Shown: positions 33,186 to 44,815 of the stretch, one piece after another | Numbering within the stretch: position 1 is the first letter of the stretch | How the letters are laid out: each line of letters begins with the position of its first letter | Origin: Actinomortierella ambigua | Lineage: Eukaryota > Mortierellomycota > Mortierellomycetes > Mortierellales > Mortierellaceae | DNA: 64,000 nt | Direction: 5' to 3' | Assembly: GCA_016098155.1 (NCBI GenBank) | Contig: JAAAJB010000022.1 | Location: 1-64,000 of the forward strand | Translations under genes and position numbers: made by a program | Notes under the pieces: generated by a model | What the model saw: only the letters and a program-made list of their open reading frames with translations | Database searches by the model: none | Told to the model about the DNA's origin: nothing

Positions 33186-36100
33186 CCGTTTGAGCCACGG
33201 CTCTTGCTAGCGCCTTGTTGCACTGAGAGGTGCCTCATGGTGTAGAATAATGGCCATTCTTAGTCCTAAAAATGAATCTGTTGTCTGTCCTATAGCTGCA
33301 AGTGTTTGTGAGTGTGGCAAGGTGGTCATGATGTGGAGGGGGCAAGTGGCGCAATAGTGTGTTGTTAAAAAAAAAGGAGTGTATTTGTCAGGCGCAGTGT
33401 TGCATGTCTCTCTCCCACTTTATTCTGGGAGAAATACAAAAAAAAAATGAGAACGATCAAAGGCCTGGGAGGAAACCAACGTCCATAAATTAGAAATTTG
33501 ACGAGGACATAGTACAAATCTTTGTTAACTAATGACCAGCTCCTTGTAGTCGATCGATTCCACACCTCCCGTTTTTAGTCATCGGAGAGGTGGTCCAGCA
33601 TCCGACAATGCTAACACGGCAAGTCTCCTGAGGACTATGTAGCTGGCATTTAATACATCTATGCGCTGTTCGGTTAACACGGAGTTGCTGATTACAACCC
33701 ATAGAGCGTCCAGAAGGGCATACCATCGGGGCATTCTCCAGGTCATTCATTTTTTTTAAATTGAAGCCCCTCGACTCTCCGACAACTTTCTCTTTTCTCT
33801 GATTCTCCGTATGGCGGGATACATCAGCATTCTGTCAACAATGACAGTGGCCAAGTGCGTTCCTTGTAGCTCCGCCTTTTGGACAGCCCAAACAGAACCA
33901 AAGCCCACATGCTGTTGTCAAGACAGTCCTATAGAAGGCAACTCTTCTTTCAGAGCTGCTCGTATCCACTGGTTCAAAAAGCATGGCTGTTCTAGCCTAG
34001 AGCAAGAAGCATCGCAGGCTCTATTGCCATACCCCTCACAAGACCCAGGGATCCATTCATTCCGAACTCAGTTCGTACGCAGGTTTTACGAAATGGTTGG
34101 GGTCTGCCATCGGGTAGCAAACTGTTTGTTCGTCAAGAACGCTCATTGTGCTTGCATGACCAAGGATGTTTATATGGCTTCTGTTATTTCCAATTCCCTC
34201 CAGTCGCCTGTCTGTACATTGCTATTTCTAGTTACTCAAACGAGGGTTTCCACCTGTCTCTTGCCTTCCCCGCCATTTGCTCCCTCCATTCGCTCTAATT
34301 TCTAGCTAACCTAGCAGTATCCAAGCTCGTTCCATATTTGAATCTGTCTCAATCAATCCAACTCTGGCTTGGGTGCTCTACCTCTTTTATGCGAGTACCT
34401 GGTGCGATCCTTGTCCACCTACATGACAGCCTGCGCCATGACTCTCCTGTCGTATCTCTGAGTCGACTTCCTCCTTGGATATATGCTACATCTTTTTCTT
34501 CTGGCTATTGGATGTTAATGACATTGACGGGAGTCTTTATTTAGATCGTTTTTCCACCATTTGTCATAAATGCACCATTTGGCTATACCAGCGATCAACT
34601 AATTTACAGCGACTGGCTATGTGAAACCCTTGAGAGGACCCGTTAAAAAAAATACGCTAAATTTTTGCTACCTCAGGGCCTATTGTCGTTACGAGCATGC
34701 TATTTTTAGCACACACGGTATTTTCTCCCTCACACACGCAATAAAACAGCCGCCCGAATGTACCCCGGAACTACCCTACTCTGCAGTGGCTGAACCATGG
34801 CAGTCGTCTTTACTTACTATCCCTGCGATGAAAAAAACTACCGGTGGCGGTCTATTGACTGGTCCAGAGAGTCGAGAATCGCCTCGCTATCCAATGCCTG
34901 AAATCTTGATAAGACATTTTTTTTTGTTTTGCGACCAAGGCGTTAGATCGTTCCAGGATAACAAAGTAGTGTATTGAGTAGCGATGAGGAGTCAAACAAA
35001 AACAAGGTGCCTAAAACTGATGTTGACATAATCCAACCACATGGCACCGTGTGGGTCCTCGGCATTTCCAAGGTAGGCTAGGGAAGACGTGCGAGATAGA
35101 CACGCCACACTGGCACCATTCTCCTGAGGTCTGAAAGGCAGCCCGGAGAGAGGGAGTGTGTGTGTGCAGTGGTACAGTGTGGTTGAGCAATTGGAGAAAC
35201 GTGTTACGGATAATTCATTGTTGCCCACTGCGATGGCCAGCGAGAATGCCTCGAAATCAGTGACTGTAGGTTTCTCCCGCTAGTCCACGAAGTCTGAGAG
35301 GTTGGGGGATACTCAAGACTTCCCAGCATCTAACGTTGTTTCAGGGTTTGAGGGATTTAAAAGATGCAGATTTACAGTTGACAGATTTGACAGGTAGTTT
35401 ATGTACCTTGAGCCCTGAATACAGCTGGTTGGTACACGAGAGCAAAAAGCGGACCGATGTTAACACCGGCATCGCAGGTGCATAGCCAGCTACCCATAGT
35501 GAAATGCTACAAAACGCGGTGTATGTGTGTGTGTGGGGGGGGGACAGGCGCAGGACAAGAAAAAAAATAACAAAAAAAATACAAGAGCAGGGAAGGCACC
35601 ATTTTCAGGCACGCAACCAAATACTCGTTCATAGGAATCTGCAGCCGGCCATTCTTTATTGCTATAGTACCACGGCCATTATCATCAGTGGCCGTACTAC
35701 ATGGCAAAACTGCAAGGATTTCTCACTCTTTCCCTCATCGTCATCCATCGTAGGAGCCATATGGCAATCTCCGTGGGCAGGACACAAGAAGGCACAGGCC
35801 AGGGGCTCCCCTCGTTGATCGCTGCCCTGTATGCCACAGGGGCGCTCTGGTGGACCTCGCAACAAAAATGTTCCCGCTCGAGCTGCTTGAGCAGGACTGA
35901 AGCTATCCAGCCCTATTGGAGGCTCGCTCACGTCCAGAAAGGAGTGAAGTACTGTTTGGCTGATCTAGGCGGGCGTGTTGAGGTACAGATAGCCTTTCCT
36001 CATATCTGACTGTACCATCCCTACTGTGGGTCATTTTCCGGGAAATGCTGACCCTTACACGTTTGCCACTATTCCAAACAAGGTTGAACTCACGGTGTAG

Positions 36101-37524
36101 CCTTGGATACAACCAAGGAGTACGTCAGGCACGATGGCGGCAGCCTTCAGGGACGATGGGCATTTTGTCTAAAGATCCTCCGCAAGCCTTCTTTACTCGA
36201 GAGCTTTGGTTGGAGTTACAATCGCCAACGGGCAGGGCAATACCGTCTTGGATTAGAGCTCACCTCATCATTGAGAGGTGCTAATAGTGAAACCCACCAC
36301 ACACTTGCGATAACGAACCTTCGAAAAGAGAGGATAGCCAAAAGAAACCACATCGCTGGATGAATGTTTTCAGCAGTGTTGATCCCGGCTGGACCCTGTA
36401 CAGTACTCTAATCCTTGACCCAGTTGCCGCTGACACGTGCCGCCGGCCTTTCAACCAGCTCTGAGTGGGGGAGCGGAAAGTTTTTCTCTCACCGTCGCTT
36501 ACGCAGTGACGAAAGGATAGGGCTGTGGTGTTGTGAAGACGTAGTGGCAACGATAATTTAAGGTTCATACACAAGGGCTGAACTGCGATGATGCAGGCGT
36601 ACGTGATGGATCCTCTCTCCCTCTCCCTCTCCTCTCTAAACTATGTGTTGTTTCTTCGGCAATATCATTGACGAGAGAGGAATGACCAGTGTTCCTGGGC
36701 AGATGACGATGAGATGAGATCGACAACACGATAGAGCCGCAGGGTCGTTTCCATGTTCAAAAGTGTTCGAGAGAGGATGGGAGGGAGAGCAATGTCGGGC
36801 CAGCCTATCACGCCGAGCTTATCCTTAAGAAAGCTGGCTCAGACTCTGGAGCTCTCCACTTTCTGGTAGAGCGCAAGGACAGTTGCTTCGAATTTGTTGG
36901 TCTTCAATGCCTTGAAAAATTGTCTTAGCTTCGTGTGTGGCGTAAAATTTGAAAATATCGTTGTCCTAAAGAGGCGAAAGAGATAAAAATGCCCTGGAGG
37001 AATGAGAGCGTGGTCGCTGTATTGATGTTAGTCTACAAAAAGAGGTCGTACGACCTCTTTACCGCAGTGTGAGGTGCTGTGAAGACTGTTGTTCGTGGAG
37101 AGGGCGTCAATCGGCATAGGTTCTATTGTTTTGAAGTTGCAACGTGTGCGCTAGACAGACCAGAGTTCAGGCGCAAATTCAATACTGGCAAAAGAAAACG
37201 GGGCGTCTGCCCTTGCCAAATAGCTCAAGAAAAAAAAATAGTAATAAAATAATTAAATAGAAAAAAACATGTCTCTCAACGCCAATTGTACAACTCCGCG
37301 ATAAGACTGATTGACCTTTAGTACAAAAATACCGTATAGCTGAGCTCTCCTGGGAGACCCGTACCCAACTTCCCCGTTGTGGGCATGAGCGTCAGCTGTG
37401 CAGTGCAGTGTACTGTACTTTTGCCCCTTGCCTCCTCACCCTCCATTACCTGGGAAGGAAATGCAGAGTCTACCGCTCTTGGCCCTCAACGTTTTATTGT
37501 TTGGATTGGGCTCCCCGTCCCTGG
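33186..37524. other. Gene-free region of about 4.3 kb
   Basis: No gene is supported. The largest frame (33811-34305, plus) is Cys/Ser-rich without recognisable domains. Poly-A/T runs, a GT run followed by a G run near 35523-35545, and CT tracts near 36610-36640 are present. Some frames at 35660-36360 keep non-random wording across stops and might be an unrecognised relic. Confidence 0.45.
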
Positions 37525-37532
37525 TATATAAA
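37525..37532 (+). promoter_or_regulatory. TATA box of the chitin deacetylase gene
   Basis: TATATAAA about 144 bp upstream of the ATG at 37676, followed by a CT-rich leader. This is a convincing core promoter of the kind often seen in inducible fungal cell-wall genes. Confidence 0.65.
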
Positions 37533-37675
37533 GTGAAAGACTCCCCCACTTTTCTCCGTTACACCCTTTTCACCAACCGTCCCCTTCCATCGACATTAAC
37601 ACGCTGTCGAACACTCCTGTACAACCTCTATACCTCTTCCTTTTCAATACGTACTTCGTCCCCTAATATCCTATC

Positions 37676-39117
37676 ATGAAGGTCTCCACCATCCTCTCTT
37701 TCTCGGCCCTCTTCATGGCTTCCATTGCCTCTGCGGCAGCGCCTGATCTTGCCAACAAGATTGATACCTGTGTCAAACCTGGAGTTGTCGCCCTTACCTT
37801 TGACGATGGCCCTGGTAATTACGCCCTCCTCCTTCAGGATTCACTTCAAAGTGCTGTTGTTTGAACCAGGCAACTAACCCTTTGGTATTATCCCCTCCCC
37901 CCCCCCTCTCTCTCTCCCTCTCACCCTCACTCTCGCCTTCCCTCTCTCTCGCCTTCCCCCTTCCTTCCACCCTCACAATCGCGCACTCCCCTCTTCCTCG
38001 CATGGTACACTCCACACTTTTGCTTTTATAGGCATTTACACTGAACAGCTCCTCACTATCCTTGATAAGCACAAGGTCAAGGCCACCTTCTTCGTCCTGT
38101 AAGTTGATTGTTTTGAGGCGATTGCTGAAAAATGGATAATTCAACGAGAGTGAAACAGCCCTCCCTATCCCCTGGTTCCTGAAGATCTCATTTGATGGAC
38201 CGTTACTCCCGCATTCCCTCGCGCTCTCCGTCTCAAACCTTCCTCCTGTCACTCACACTCCCGACTGCCCTTCCTCTTGCACTCATCCACGTAGTGGCAT
38301 TGCCATGGCCTCGAATGCCACCTTCCCTGCCGTGCTAAAGAAGGTTTACGACCAAGGCCACCAGGTCGCCTCTCACACCTTCAACCACAATCCTCTCGAC
38401 CAAATGACTGTCGACGTTATGAAGAAGGAGATCACGGACAATTCGAACGCGATCTTCAATGCCATCGGTGTCCGCCCTCTCTACATGCGTGCTCCTCAGG
38501 GTGCTTGTGAGGCTCTCTGTACCAAGACCATGGAGGAGATGAACCAAGTTGTGTCGCACTGGAACGTCGACTCATTCGACTGGAAGTAAGTATCGTGTGA
38601 TCTCATTGATCTGTTAGGCGGAAAGGGGGGGGAAAAAAAGGTCCAACCCTCCTCCTCATCACACGACAATTCACTCTGTTGGTATGAGTGCTTGTTATGA
38701 ATGTAATTTTAACTCTCTCGCTTTCTCCCCTCACCATTTGATAGGAACCGCGACTTGCCAGACCCCGTCGGGCTTTCGATGACACAGTTCAACGATTTCA
38801 TTGTCAAGAATGGCAACGTTGCAACAGACTCGTTCATTACCCTGCAGCACGATATCCACCAGTTCTCGGTGGAGAAGCTGACTGACCAGGTGATCACCGC
38901 TGTGAAGGCCAAGGGCTTCCGCTTTGTCACGATGGAGGAGTGCATTGGCAAGCCTGCTTACGAGGGCGTTGCCATGAAGCCCACTGGTACCGATGGTGCC
39001 AAGCCCACATCGCCGTCCGATAACAAGGGTGCCACCCCTACCGGCGGCGCTAGCATGACGCAGGTCGGTGCCTGGGCCATGGGCATTGTCGCTCTTGCCA
39101 GCACCCTGGTGCTCTAA
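37676..39117 (+). CDS. Chitin deacetylase, secreted and probably GPI-anchored (289 aa)
   Basis: Polysaccharide deacetylase (NodB, carbohydrate esterase family 4) that removes acetyl groups from chitin to give chitosan in the cell wall. Exons 37676-37814, 38032-38098, 38295-38585 and 38745-39117; all phases agree. Signal peptide: MKVSTILSFSALFMASIASA. The NodB motifs are present: TFDDGP (motif 1, catalytic base and metal Asp), SHTFNHN (motif 2, metal His pair), YMRAPQG (motif 3, in place of the usual R-P-P-Y-G), DSFDW (motif 4) and ITLQHDIHQF (motif 5 His). The C-terminus is Thr/Gly/Pro-rich and ends in a hydrophobic tail (GIVALASTLVL) after small residues, the shape of a GPI signal. Intron 1 holds a C/T-rich tract. 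A relic copy lies 4.5 kb upstream. Enzyme class is firm; substrate in vivo is inferred. Confidence 0.92.
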
Positions 39118-39213
39118 GGTTGCAATAGACTATTTTTGGATGAGGCACACTATATAAAATTTAATTCAATTCGCCTTGGATTTCCGGGAACACCAATAGC
39201 GATGTTTTTTTTT

Positions 39214-39223
39214 NNNNNNNNNN
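39214..39223. other. Assembly gap (10 N)
   Basis: Ten N bases sit between a T homopolymer and an A homopolymer followed by a GA tract. The true length is unknown, and a hairpin or repeat may have blocked assembly. Confidence 0.99.
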
Positions 39224-39794
39224 AAAAAAGAGAGAGGGAGAGAGAGTGAGAGAGAGAAGACTCACCGACAATAAGAGGGGAACGCTGAACACGTTGCCAA
39301 TCCATCTTGCATCCATTCCACACCCCTCTCTCCCTCTTTCTACTGGAATGCTTCCATCGCTCGCATCATCCAATGAGCCACTTATGCATCACTCTCGTTC
39401 TACTTGGGTTACATCGTCGCTGTGAATGACGCCCCCGTTCCTCCTGTCTGCACGGTCGTTGGCAGCCCCTCTCCCTCCCTGGTTGCCGGGGGGAGTACGT
39501 ACTGCAGCCTGAAAGATAGGAGGGGACGTGCAGTAGTGTTCCAGCTGTTGGAACAGTACAACAGCGCCCCGATGGTAGATTTTTCGGACTTGGCCACCTC
39601 TGCACCCTGTCGAACAGGCCATGAGAGTGTCAGGAAATACTGCTCCCGCTTCATATAGCTGTATGTATCATGTTTGGAGCGTGTTATGGGATCCCTGGTA
39701 TTTGCTCATCTAACCCCGATTTAGAGTTGCGCTGTTTGTTGGACTGGGAGGGGCTCTGGAGTCGGACAGGGTACGGTACACTGTTTTGCCTCGG

Positions 39795-39796
<2 letters not shown>

Positions 39797-39831
<35 letters not shown>
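39797..39831 (+). repeat. (TC)n microsatellite
   Basis: Perfect TC dinucleotide run of about 17 units. Confidence 0.95.
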
Positions 39832-39832
<1 letters not shown>

Positions 39833-40589
39833 GCACTCCAAGAGTTGAAAACCCAATAAACCTTCTTGGCGACGATCATTGGCCTTGCAGAAGGTGCATA
39901 GGGACAATGAGGGGGCTCTGATGCAGCCTGCTCTTTTTCAGCCCTGTGGATCCCCCCTCCCTTCTTGGAGATCCTTGGACAAGGCGGAGCTTCTACAGTT
40001 ACCCCCCCCCCAAGGATGCTGGGGCATGTCCATTTTGGATAGAGCTCGTCACTCATCCCCGTCTACGAGGACACACGCGTTGTAGGTAGGCATTTCTAGA
40101 CAAGTGGTGTCGATCTGCCCCCCACACAACTGGGTGTGTTTGAAAGCATGCCCTGACCTCTCTCTCACTCATACCGAGACCACTGTGCTCTCTGAGCCAT
40201 CCCAATCGCCATGCCCCGAACTACGTCTTAGTGGGTCTCTCTCTCTCTCTTCCTCTCTTCGCTGTGAGCGGGATAGAGAGCCTTGTTGGCATAGTGTGGG
40301 CACTCTGTACGTACAGGTCAGATAGGGATTATGTTCGAGGAATATCATCTAACGACAAAAACGGTACTCGCATACAGCCAGCCAGCGTGTTTCCTGTGCT
40401 CCGCCATGGCCTCCTGGCGCCTGCCTAAAAAAAGTTCGTGAGGTGAGGCACAACGTATTTGCATATGTGTATATGCACAAAAAAAAAATAAGCCCAACTT
40501 CCATTCCATGCTCATTCTCATTCTCGCAAAAATCCATTTCATGACATCTCTCTCTCTCTCGCTTGTGCCGGCTTGGCGCATACTTTTAC

Positions 40590-42045
40590 TCAAAAACGCG
40601 TCCTGGCGATACTATTCCTCCAGAACATCCTAGCCCTGCCCTACTCATCCCCGAGATCGTCGAAAGCATTCTCGTCTATTTCGTCTGCGCTGCTGAAGCA
40701 CTCTACCTACCACTCCCTTACCATCGTTTAGACAACGACGACGACCTACAGTCTAGACGGCCCAACATTTTCGTGAGTACTGCTCCCAATGGTGGTTCCC
40801 TCTTCTGGTGTGCAATCAATGATTTGCGATCGGTATGGGACTCCAGCCGATACCAGCTTAGTGGCGCGACACTCACAGCTCAATGACCCTGAAGCTGCAT
40901 CTGGCTTTTGCACCAGTTTCTGGCTCAGAGGACAAGGCGCTGGCGCGCTTTCCAAAGACTCTAAGACGGTGTTTGTGTTCAAGGCGCCATCACGCTCAGT
41001 AGTAAGAACACAGGGGAAAACGATGGCGACTACCAGATTGTGTGTCCAATAGGCCGAATCCACATGTCTGATATCCCATCCACCCACCATGTTACAAGGG
41101 CCATATCAGTCTTTGCAAGCCATTTGACGTTGCTTGATCTCGAGTTTGAAAGACCAACGAAAGTTGATGTTTGGGCGATGCTTCGCCCTAGCGATGACGA
41201 TAAGGACGACCACGATGTGGCCTGAGTTGCCGGCAAAGTCTCTACTGCGAGGCCTGTGCCACCTCTCTCTATCGAATGTCGTGCTCCCCAGCATTTCTCC
41301 GTCTTGGCCTGGAAGCTTCCGTACGAGTCGCGGCTACGGACTCTCCGGCTCACAGGCGTCATTGCTGGGTACCAGAGCTTGAACCAGCTGCTCTTTGCGC
41401 TATGCCGATCCCTACTACGATAGCTTCGCCTTGGAGCGATTCAGTCACCTATTCGTCTCCGTCCCGCACATGCGCTGTAATACTTTAACGTCTCTAACCT
41501 TGCGCATCTCGGCTTGCTCTCGCCCATGCTGGCGATGCTCAGTCTGCAGTGTCGTAGTGTGGCCTCGATGGTCGATGCCCGGCGGCTGACGCTGCTGTTA
41601 CAACAGCTCCGTCTCATCCGGCTCAAGAACCCGTTCTTGACGATGACGGTCATCCGCGAATGCGTGCCAGTATTGGACCCTATGTCATCAAAGATACCGA
41701 GCACAGCGAGGACAACGAACATAACAAAGATGATAGTGGACGAGATGCCATTTCAGTTGCCCGTTGTGCGCCTAGACATCGAGAACGATACGGTCGGGTA
41801 TCGGTCGTTTGAGATATATGGCCTGCATTGCTTCCTCAAGACTCCAGCGGCGGGGCACCTTCGGAAGCTGGAGGCACCGAATATGCTGTATGCGGAGCGG
41901 TGGGATGTGGTTCAATGGCCGTGCAAGGACGGGCTCGAGATCCTGGCGGTTCTGGCCAGACAGAAGATTGAGCACAGAGCTGAGGATGTGTCGCTTTCCA
42001 ACGCCTGGTCTATTGTTATCGGTGATCAGGGACCTGCTCAGTGAC
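40590..42045 (+). pseudogene. Broken F-box-like / LRR gene copy
   Basis: Reading the plus strand across frames recovers the family in order. LLIPEIVESILVYFV (about 40640-40690) is the F-box-like start. CSQWWFPLLVCNQ (40780-40819) is followed by a stop (TGA, 40820-40822) exactly where intact copies have Trp (TGG), and by another stop (TAG, 40859-40861). DIPSTHHVTRAISVFASHLT (from about 41070) and RLKNPFLTMTVIRE (about 41620-41660) match IPSISHVTLALTTLASNLT and RLENPYLTMTAIRE of the copy at 43091-44815. FLKTPAAGHLRKLEAPN (about 41830-41880) matches its FLKSPAAEHLCDLVAPG. Several frame changes separate these blocks. No start codon is in frame. It is the nearest relative of the downstream intact copy, so this pair is a second tandem duplication. 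Confidence 0.85.
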
Positions 42046-43090
42046 ATGAAGAAGAAATAACTATGGCGTGAACAATGGGAAAGGATTTGTGGGTGAATGT
42101 GCGAGGAGAAAGAAGAAAACTAGCAAGCTGGTCTCGGTGTCTGTAAGCAAATATGGCAAATACAGCATGCAGCAACGCATCGACAAAAATACGGTTGTTT
42201 TTTTTTCGATGAGCACCATACTGCAGAAATGAAATGAAATGAAAGAGAAAAAAAGGGGGAAGCTGGGTCTAGCAAGCGAAGCTCTTTAGACTTTTAACGT
42301 TTCATCGTGGTCAATGTCCTGAGTGCAAGATTTCTTTCAACGTGTGTCGTTTGTCAATGGACCCTTTAGCCATGTGCTTTCGAGTCGTTGACAATCTTTC
42401 AGTTAACTCCCGTCTCTCATCTCCAGCATTTTAAAACAGTCTCGACCCCCTTTTCCCCTTGCTAAACCACCATATCTGCTTGGATGGTTGTTGCCTTGAG
42501 AGAAAGGGCCAGCCAATTGCCAAAAATAAAAAAAGGAGGGAGAGTAAAGATTTTCTGACCAAATGGTTCGACTTTCCGTCCTCTTGCTACAAGGCACGGT
42601 TCAGTGGGCAACACCACTCATAAATGCGGGAGTCTCCGTTGCTGGGAGGGGGTCAACTCTAGCACCCTACTTGACCGACACATTTCTTCCACTACAGAGT
42701 ATTTCTTGTGGGCATGCCCTTAAAGCTCCCCGCCAAAACAAACTACCACCGACAACTGACAATGCAGGTGATCTGGGTGAAGCCCCAATTGTCATACCCC
42801 ACTTTGCTCTCCTGGTCTCCCTCTCCTGCCTCTCTTCTATGTATCAATCTCCATGCATCTATCTCTTGTATTGGGGGCGATTGAGCAAAGTGGCTCTACA
42901 AAAATAAGCTGTGAGTATACCAGATTTCATACAGGAATAAAAGCCTCGTGCACGGGGTCACCTTTCGTGAACAGTAAGCGAGAGCCCTGTTTGTACAACC
43001 TGTCTGTAAAAAGCCATATGGAATGGCATGCTCTCGTTTTTTCATTGGTCTCTTCATGCAACATTTCTTTGTCCATTCGCATCTCCCATC
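42046..43090. other. Intergenic region between F-box-like relic and copy 4
   Basis: A GAAAT repeat near 42227-42245 and A-runs are present. No gene is recognised. The last few hundred bases probably hold the promoter of the gene at 43091. Confidence 0.5.
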
Positions 43091-44815
43091 ATGGCATCAG
43101 CACAGCCTACCTCCTCCGACCTGCAGTCGCCGTGCCCTGTATCTCACCTTGCCCTTCACATACCCGAGATTGTAGAACAGTTTCTCGCCTATATTCTCCA
43201 CCCTGTCGAGGAACTTTATCTTCCCTCGCCTATGCAAAATGAGGACCACCACCCAACACAGCAGCTTCGGCCTGTGCACCACCGTCGACCACAAAAGTTG
43301 AAACAGCCAGACCTGTTTCACGAGCACCGCTCTCCATTCTGGTTCTCACTCTTGGTGTGTAGGCAGTGGTTTGCGATTGGCATGCGCCTCCGATCCACAC
43401 ATGCCGTCTGGTGCGACGCCCCTCACTTTCACCATCCGCAGACAGCACCTCCTGCTGGCCCCTTGGGCACACTCCAGCTACGTCTCAACTTCTCACCTGC
43501 ATCGTCCGGTTATGCGGGGGGGACACGGCTCTCAAACTCGATCTCGTCCATGTTGGTTGACGTATCTACACCGTGTCGTGCTGGAGGAGAGGAATCAGAA
43601 GAACGGGGTGGAGGAGGTGGCTATTCGCGCTGCCATTGGCTAGTCCGTCCAACGGTGATGGGCTCGGTCCCCGTCCGTGAACTCGTCATGTGTCGCATCC
43701 CATCAATCTCGCATGTTACACTCGCTCTAACGACACTGGCCTCCAATCTGACGATGCTAGAGCTAGAGTTTGCAAAACCGACTGTGCTCCATTGCATACA
43801 CCTGTTCCAACCGGCGACCAACTCCACCTCCACCAGCAGCACCCCATCATCACCACCACCCTTCCAGCGACTACGTCATCTCTCGCTCTCCAAAGTCATC
43901 CTACCTTGTCTGCCCTCAGACTGGGGGCGTGAAGGCGAGTCTCGTCTGCGAACACTTCGTCTGCGCGATGTTGTCTCGGACTACCCGACCCTATGTCGGC
44001 TACTCATGGCGCTATGCGGTCGACAACTGGAGGCGCTCCATCTGGGCCTGTTGACGTTGCCGGCACGGGCTCGGGGGTTGAACCCGATGCGGCCGTTGGC
44101 CACCTTGGGCTTGGACGACATTGGGAAGCTGTCGACGCATCTGACCGTGTTCACAATGCGGTGGCATGATATGCCGACAATGCAGGACCTTGAACGGATA
44201 ACGACTGTGTTTCCACGGACACGGTTCGTCCGGTTAGAGAACCCTTACCTGACAATGACGGCGATTCGCGAGTACCGGCGTTCATTGTCATTGGCAATGC
44301 CATTGCCATCGTTGCCGTCGTCAGCGCCCTTATCACCACCATCGTCGCCCCGGCCTCCCCCTTCTCCTCAGACAGAAGGAGAGAAACAGCAGCCCTTGAA
44401 ACTCGCGATTGTGCGTTTGGCCGTTGAGAGCAATACTGCTTCTCAGGATAATCAACTGGACTGGCTGGAAACCCATGTGGGCTTACAAGGATTCCTGAAA
44501 TCACCTGCGGCTGAACATCTGTGTGACCTCGTGGCACCTGGTCATCCTTCGTCTTCTTGTAATGACGGCAACACGATGAATGAGAGTGCGAGCCGATGGA
44601 GAAACTTGGAGGATCGTCTCAAAGTCAGGTCAGCCCAATGCATAGGTCTTACGCCTCCAGTGACCTGGTGGGAAGACGAGATATACAGCGTGGCCGCTTC
44701 TACACCTACCACGACCACATCCCCAAGGCTCAAGGGTTTCAAGTATTGGCTGGAAATGTTTGCTAGGCTATTTCAGACGTTCGAGAAAAGTAGACCACTG
44801 CATTCTAAAGGTTGA
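43091..44815 (+). CDS. F-box-like / LRR protein, shortened copy (574 aa)
   Basis: Single exon, ATG at 43091 to TGA. The frame is open 21 codons upstream, but MASAQPTSS at 43091 begins in a good context and aligns with the length before the F-box in the paralogues. The F-box-like module is LALHIPEIVEQFLAYILHP, then PFWFSLLVCRQWFAIGMRLR. LRR-like segments follow: LRHLSLSKVILP, LRTLRLRDVVS, RQLEALHLGLL and RFVRLENPYLTM. After LQGFLKSPAAEHLCDLVAPG the sequence departs from copies 1 and 2. About 170 residues of C-terminal LRR present there are missing, and the tail (WLEMFARLFQTFEK) is unlike them apart from a faint match to the last block. It may be a truncated but expressed protein, or an early stage of decay. 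Confidence 0.72.
   Translation: MASAQPTSSDLQSPCPVSHLALHIPEIVEQFLAYILHPVEELYLPSPMQNEDHHPTQQLRPVHHRRPQKLKQPDLFHEHRSPFWFSLLVCRQWFAIGMRLRSTHAVWCDAPHFHHPQTAPPAGPLGTLQLRLNFSPASSGYAGGTRLSNSISSMLVDVSTPCRAGGEESEERGGGGGYSRCHWLVRPTVMGSVPVRELVMCRIPSISHVTLALTTLASNLTMLELEFAKPTVLHCIHLFQPATNSTSTSSTPSSPPPFQRLRHLSLSKVILPCLPSDWGREGESRLRTLRLRDVVSDYPTLCRLLMALCGRQLEALHLGLLTLPARARGLNPMRPLATLGLDDIGKLSTHLTVFTMRWHDMPTMQDLERITTVFPRTRFVRLENPYLTMTAIREYRRSLSLAMPLPSLPSSAPLSPPSSPRPPPSPQTEGEKQQPLKLAIVRLAVESNTASQDNQLDWLETHVGLQGFLKSPAAEHLCDLVAPGHPSSSCNDGNTMNESASRWRNLEDRLKVRSAQCIGLTPPVTWWEDEIYSVAASTPTTTTSPRLKGFKYWLEMFARLFQTFEKSRPLHSKG

Larger units (their letters stand above)
39118..40589. other. Intergenic region with assembly gap and CT repeats
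   Basis: Begins with the 3' flank of chitin deacetylase, then an assembly gap, then GA- and CT-rich DNA. Frames near 39366-39660 on both strands are open but unrecognised. CT microsatellites lie at about 39797-39831 and 40232-40250. Confidence 0.5.

Noticed and set aside
33811..34305. 164-codon plus-strand frame rich in Cys and Ser
   Set aside because: No signal peptide, no domain, irregular cysteine spacing; likely a chance frame.
39366..39660. Overlapping open frames on both strands, considered as a gag/protease relic
   Set aside because: None of the frames shows a zinc knuckle or protease motif.
40590..42045. Intact intron-containing F-box-like gene instead of a relic
   Set aside because: Stops fall inside conserved codons of the family (Trp to TGA) and frame changes do not coincide with GT-AG pairs that would restore the blocks; intact paralogues are intronless.
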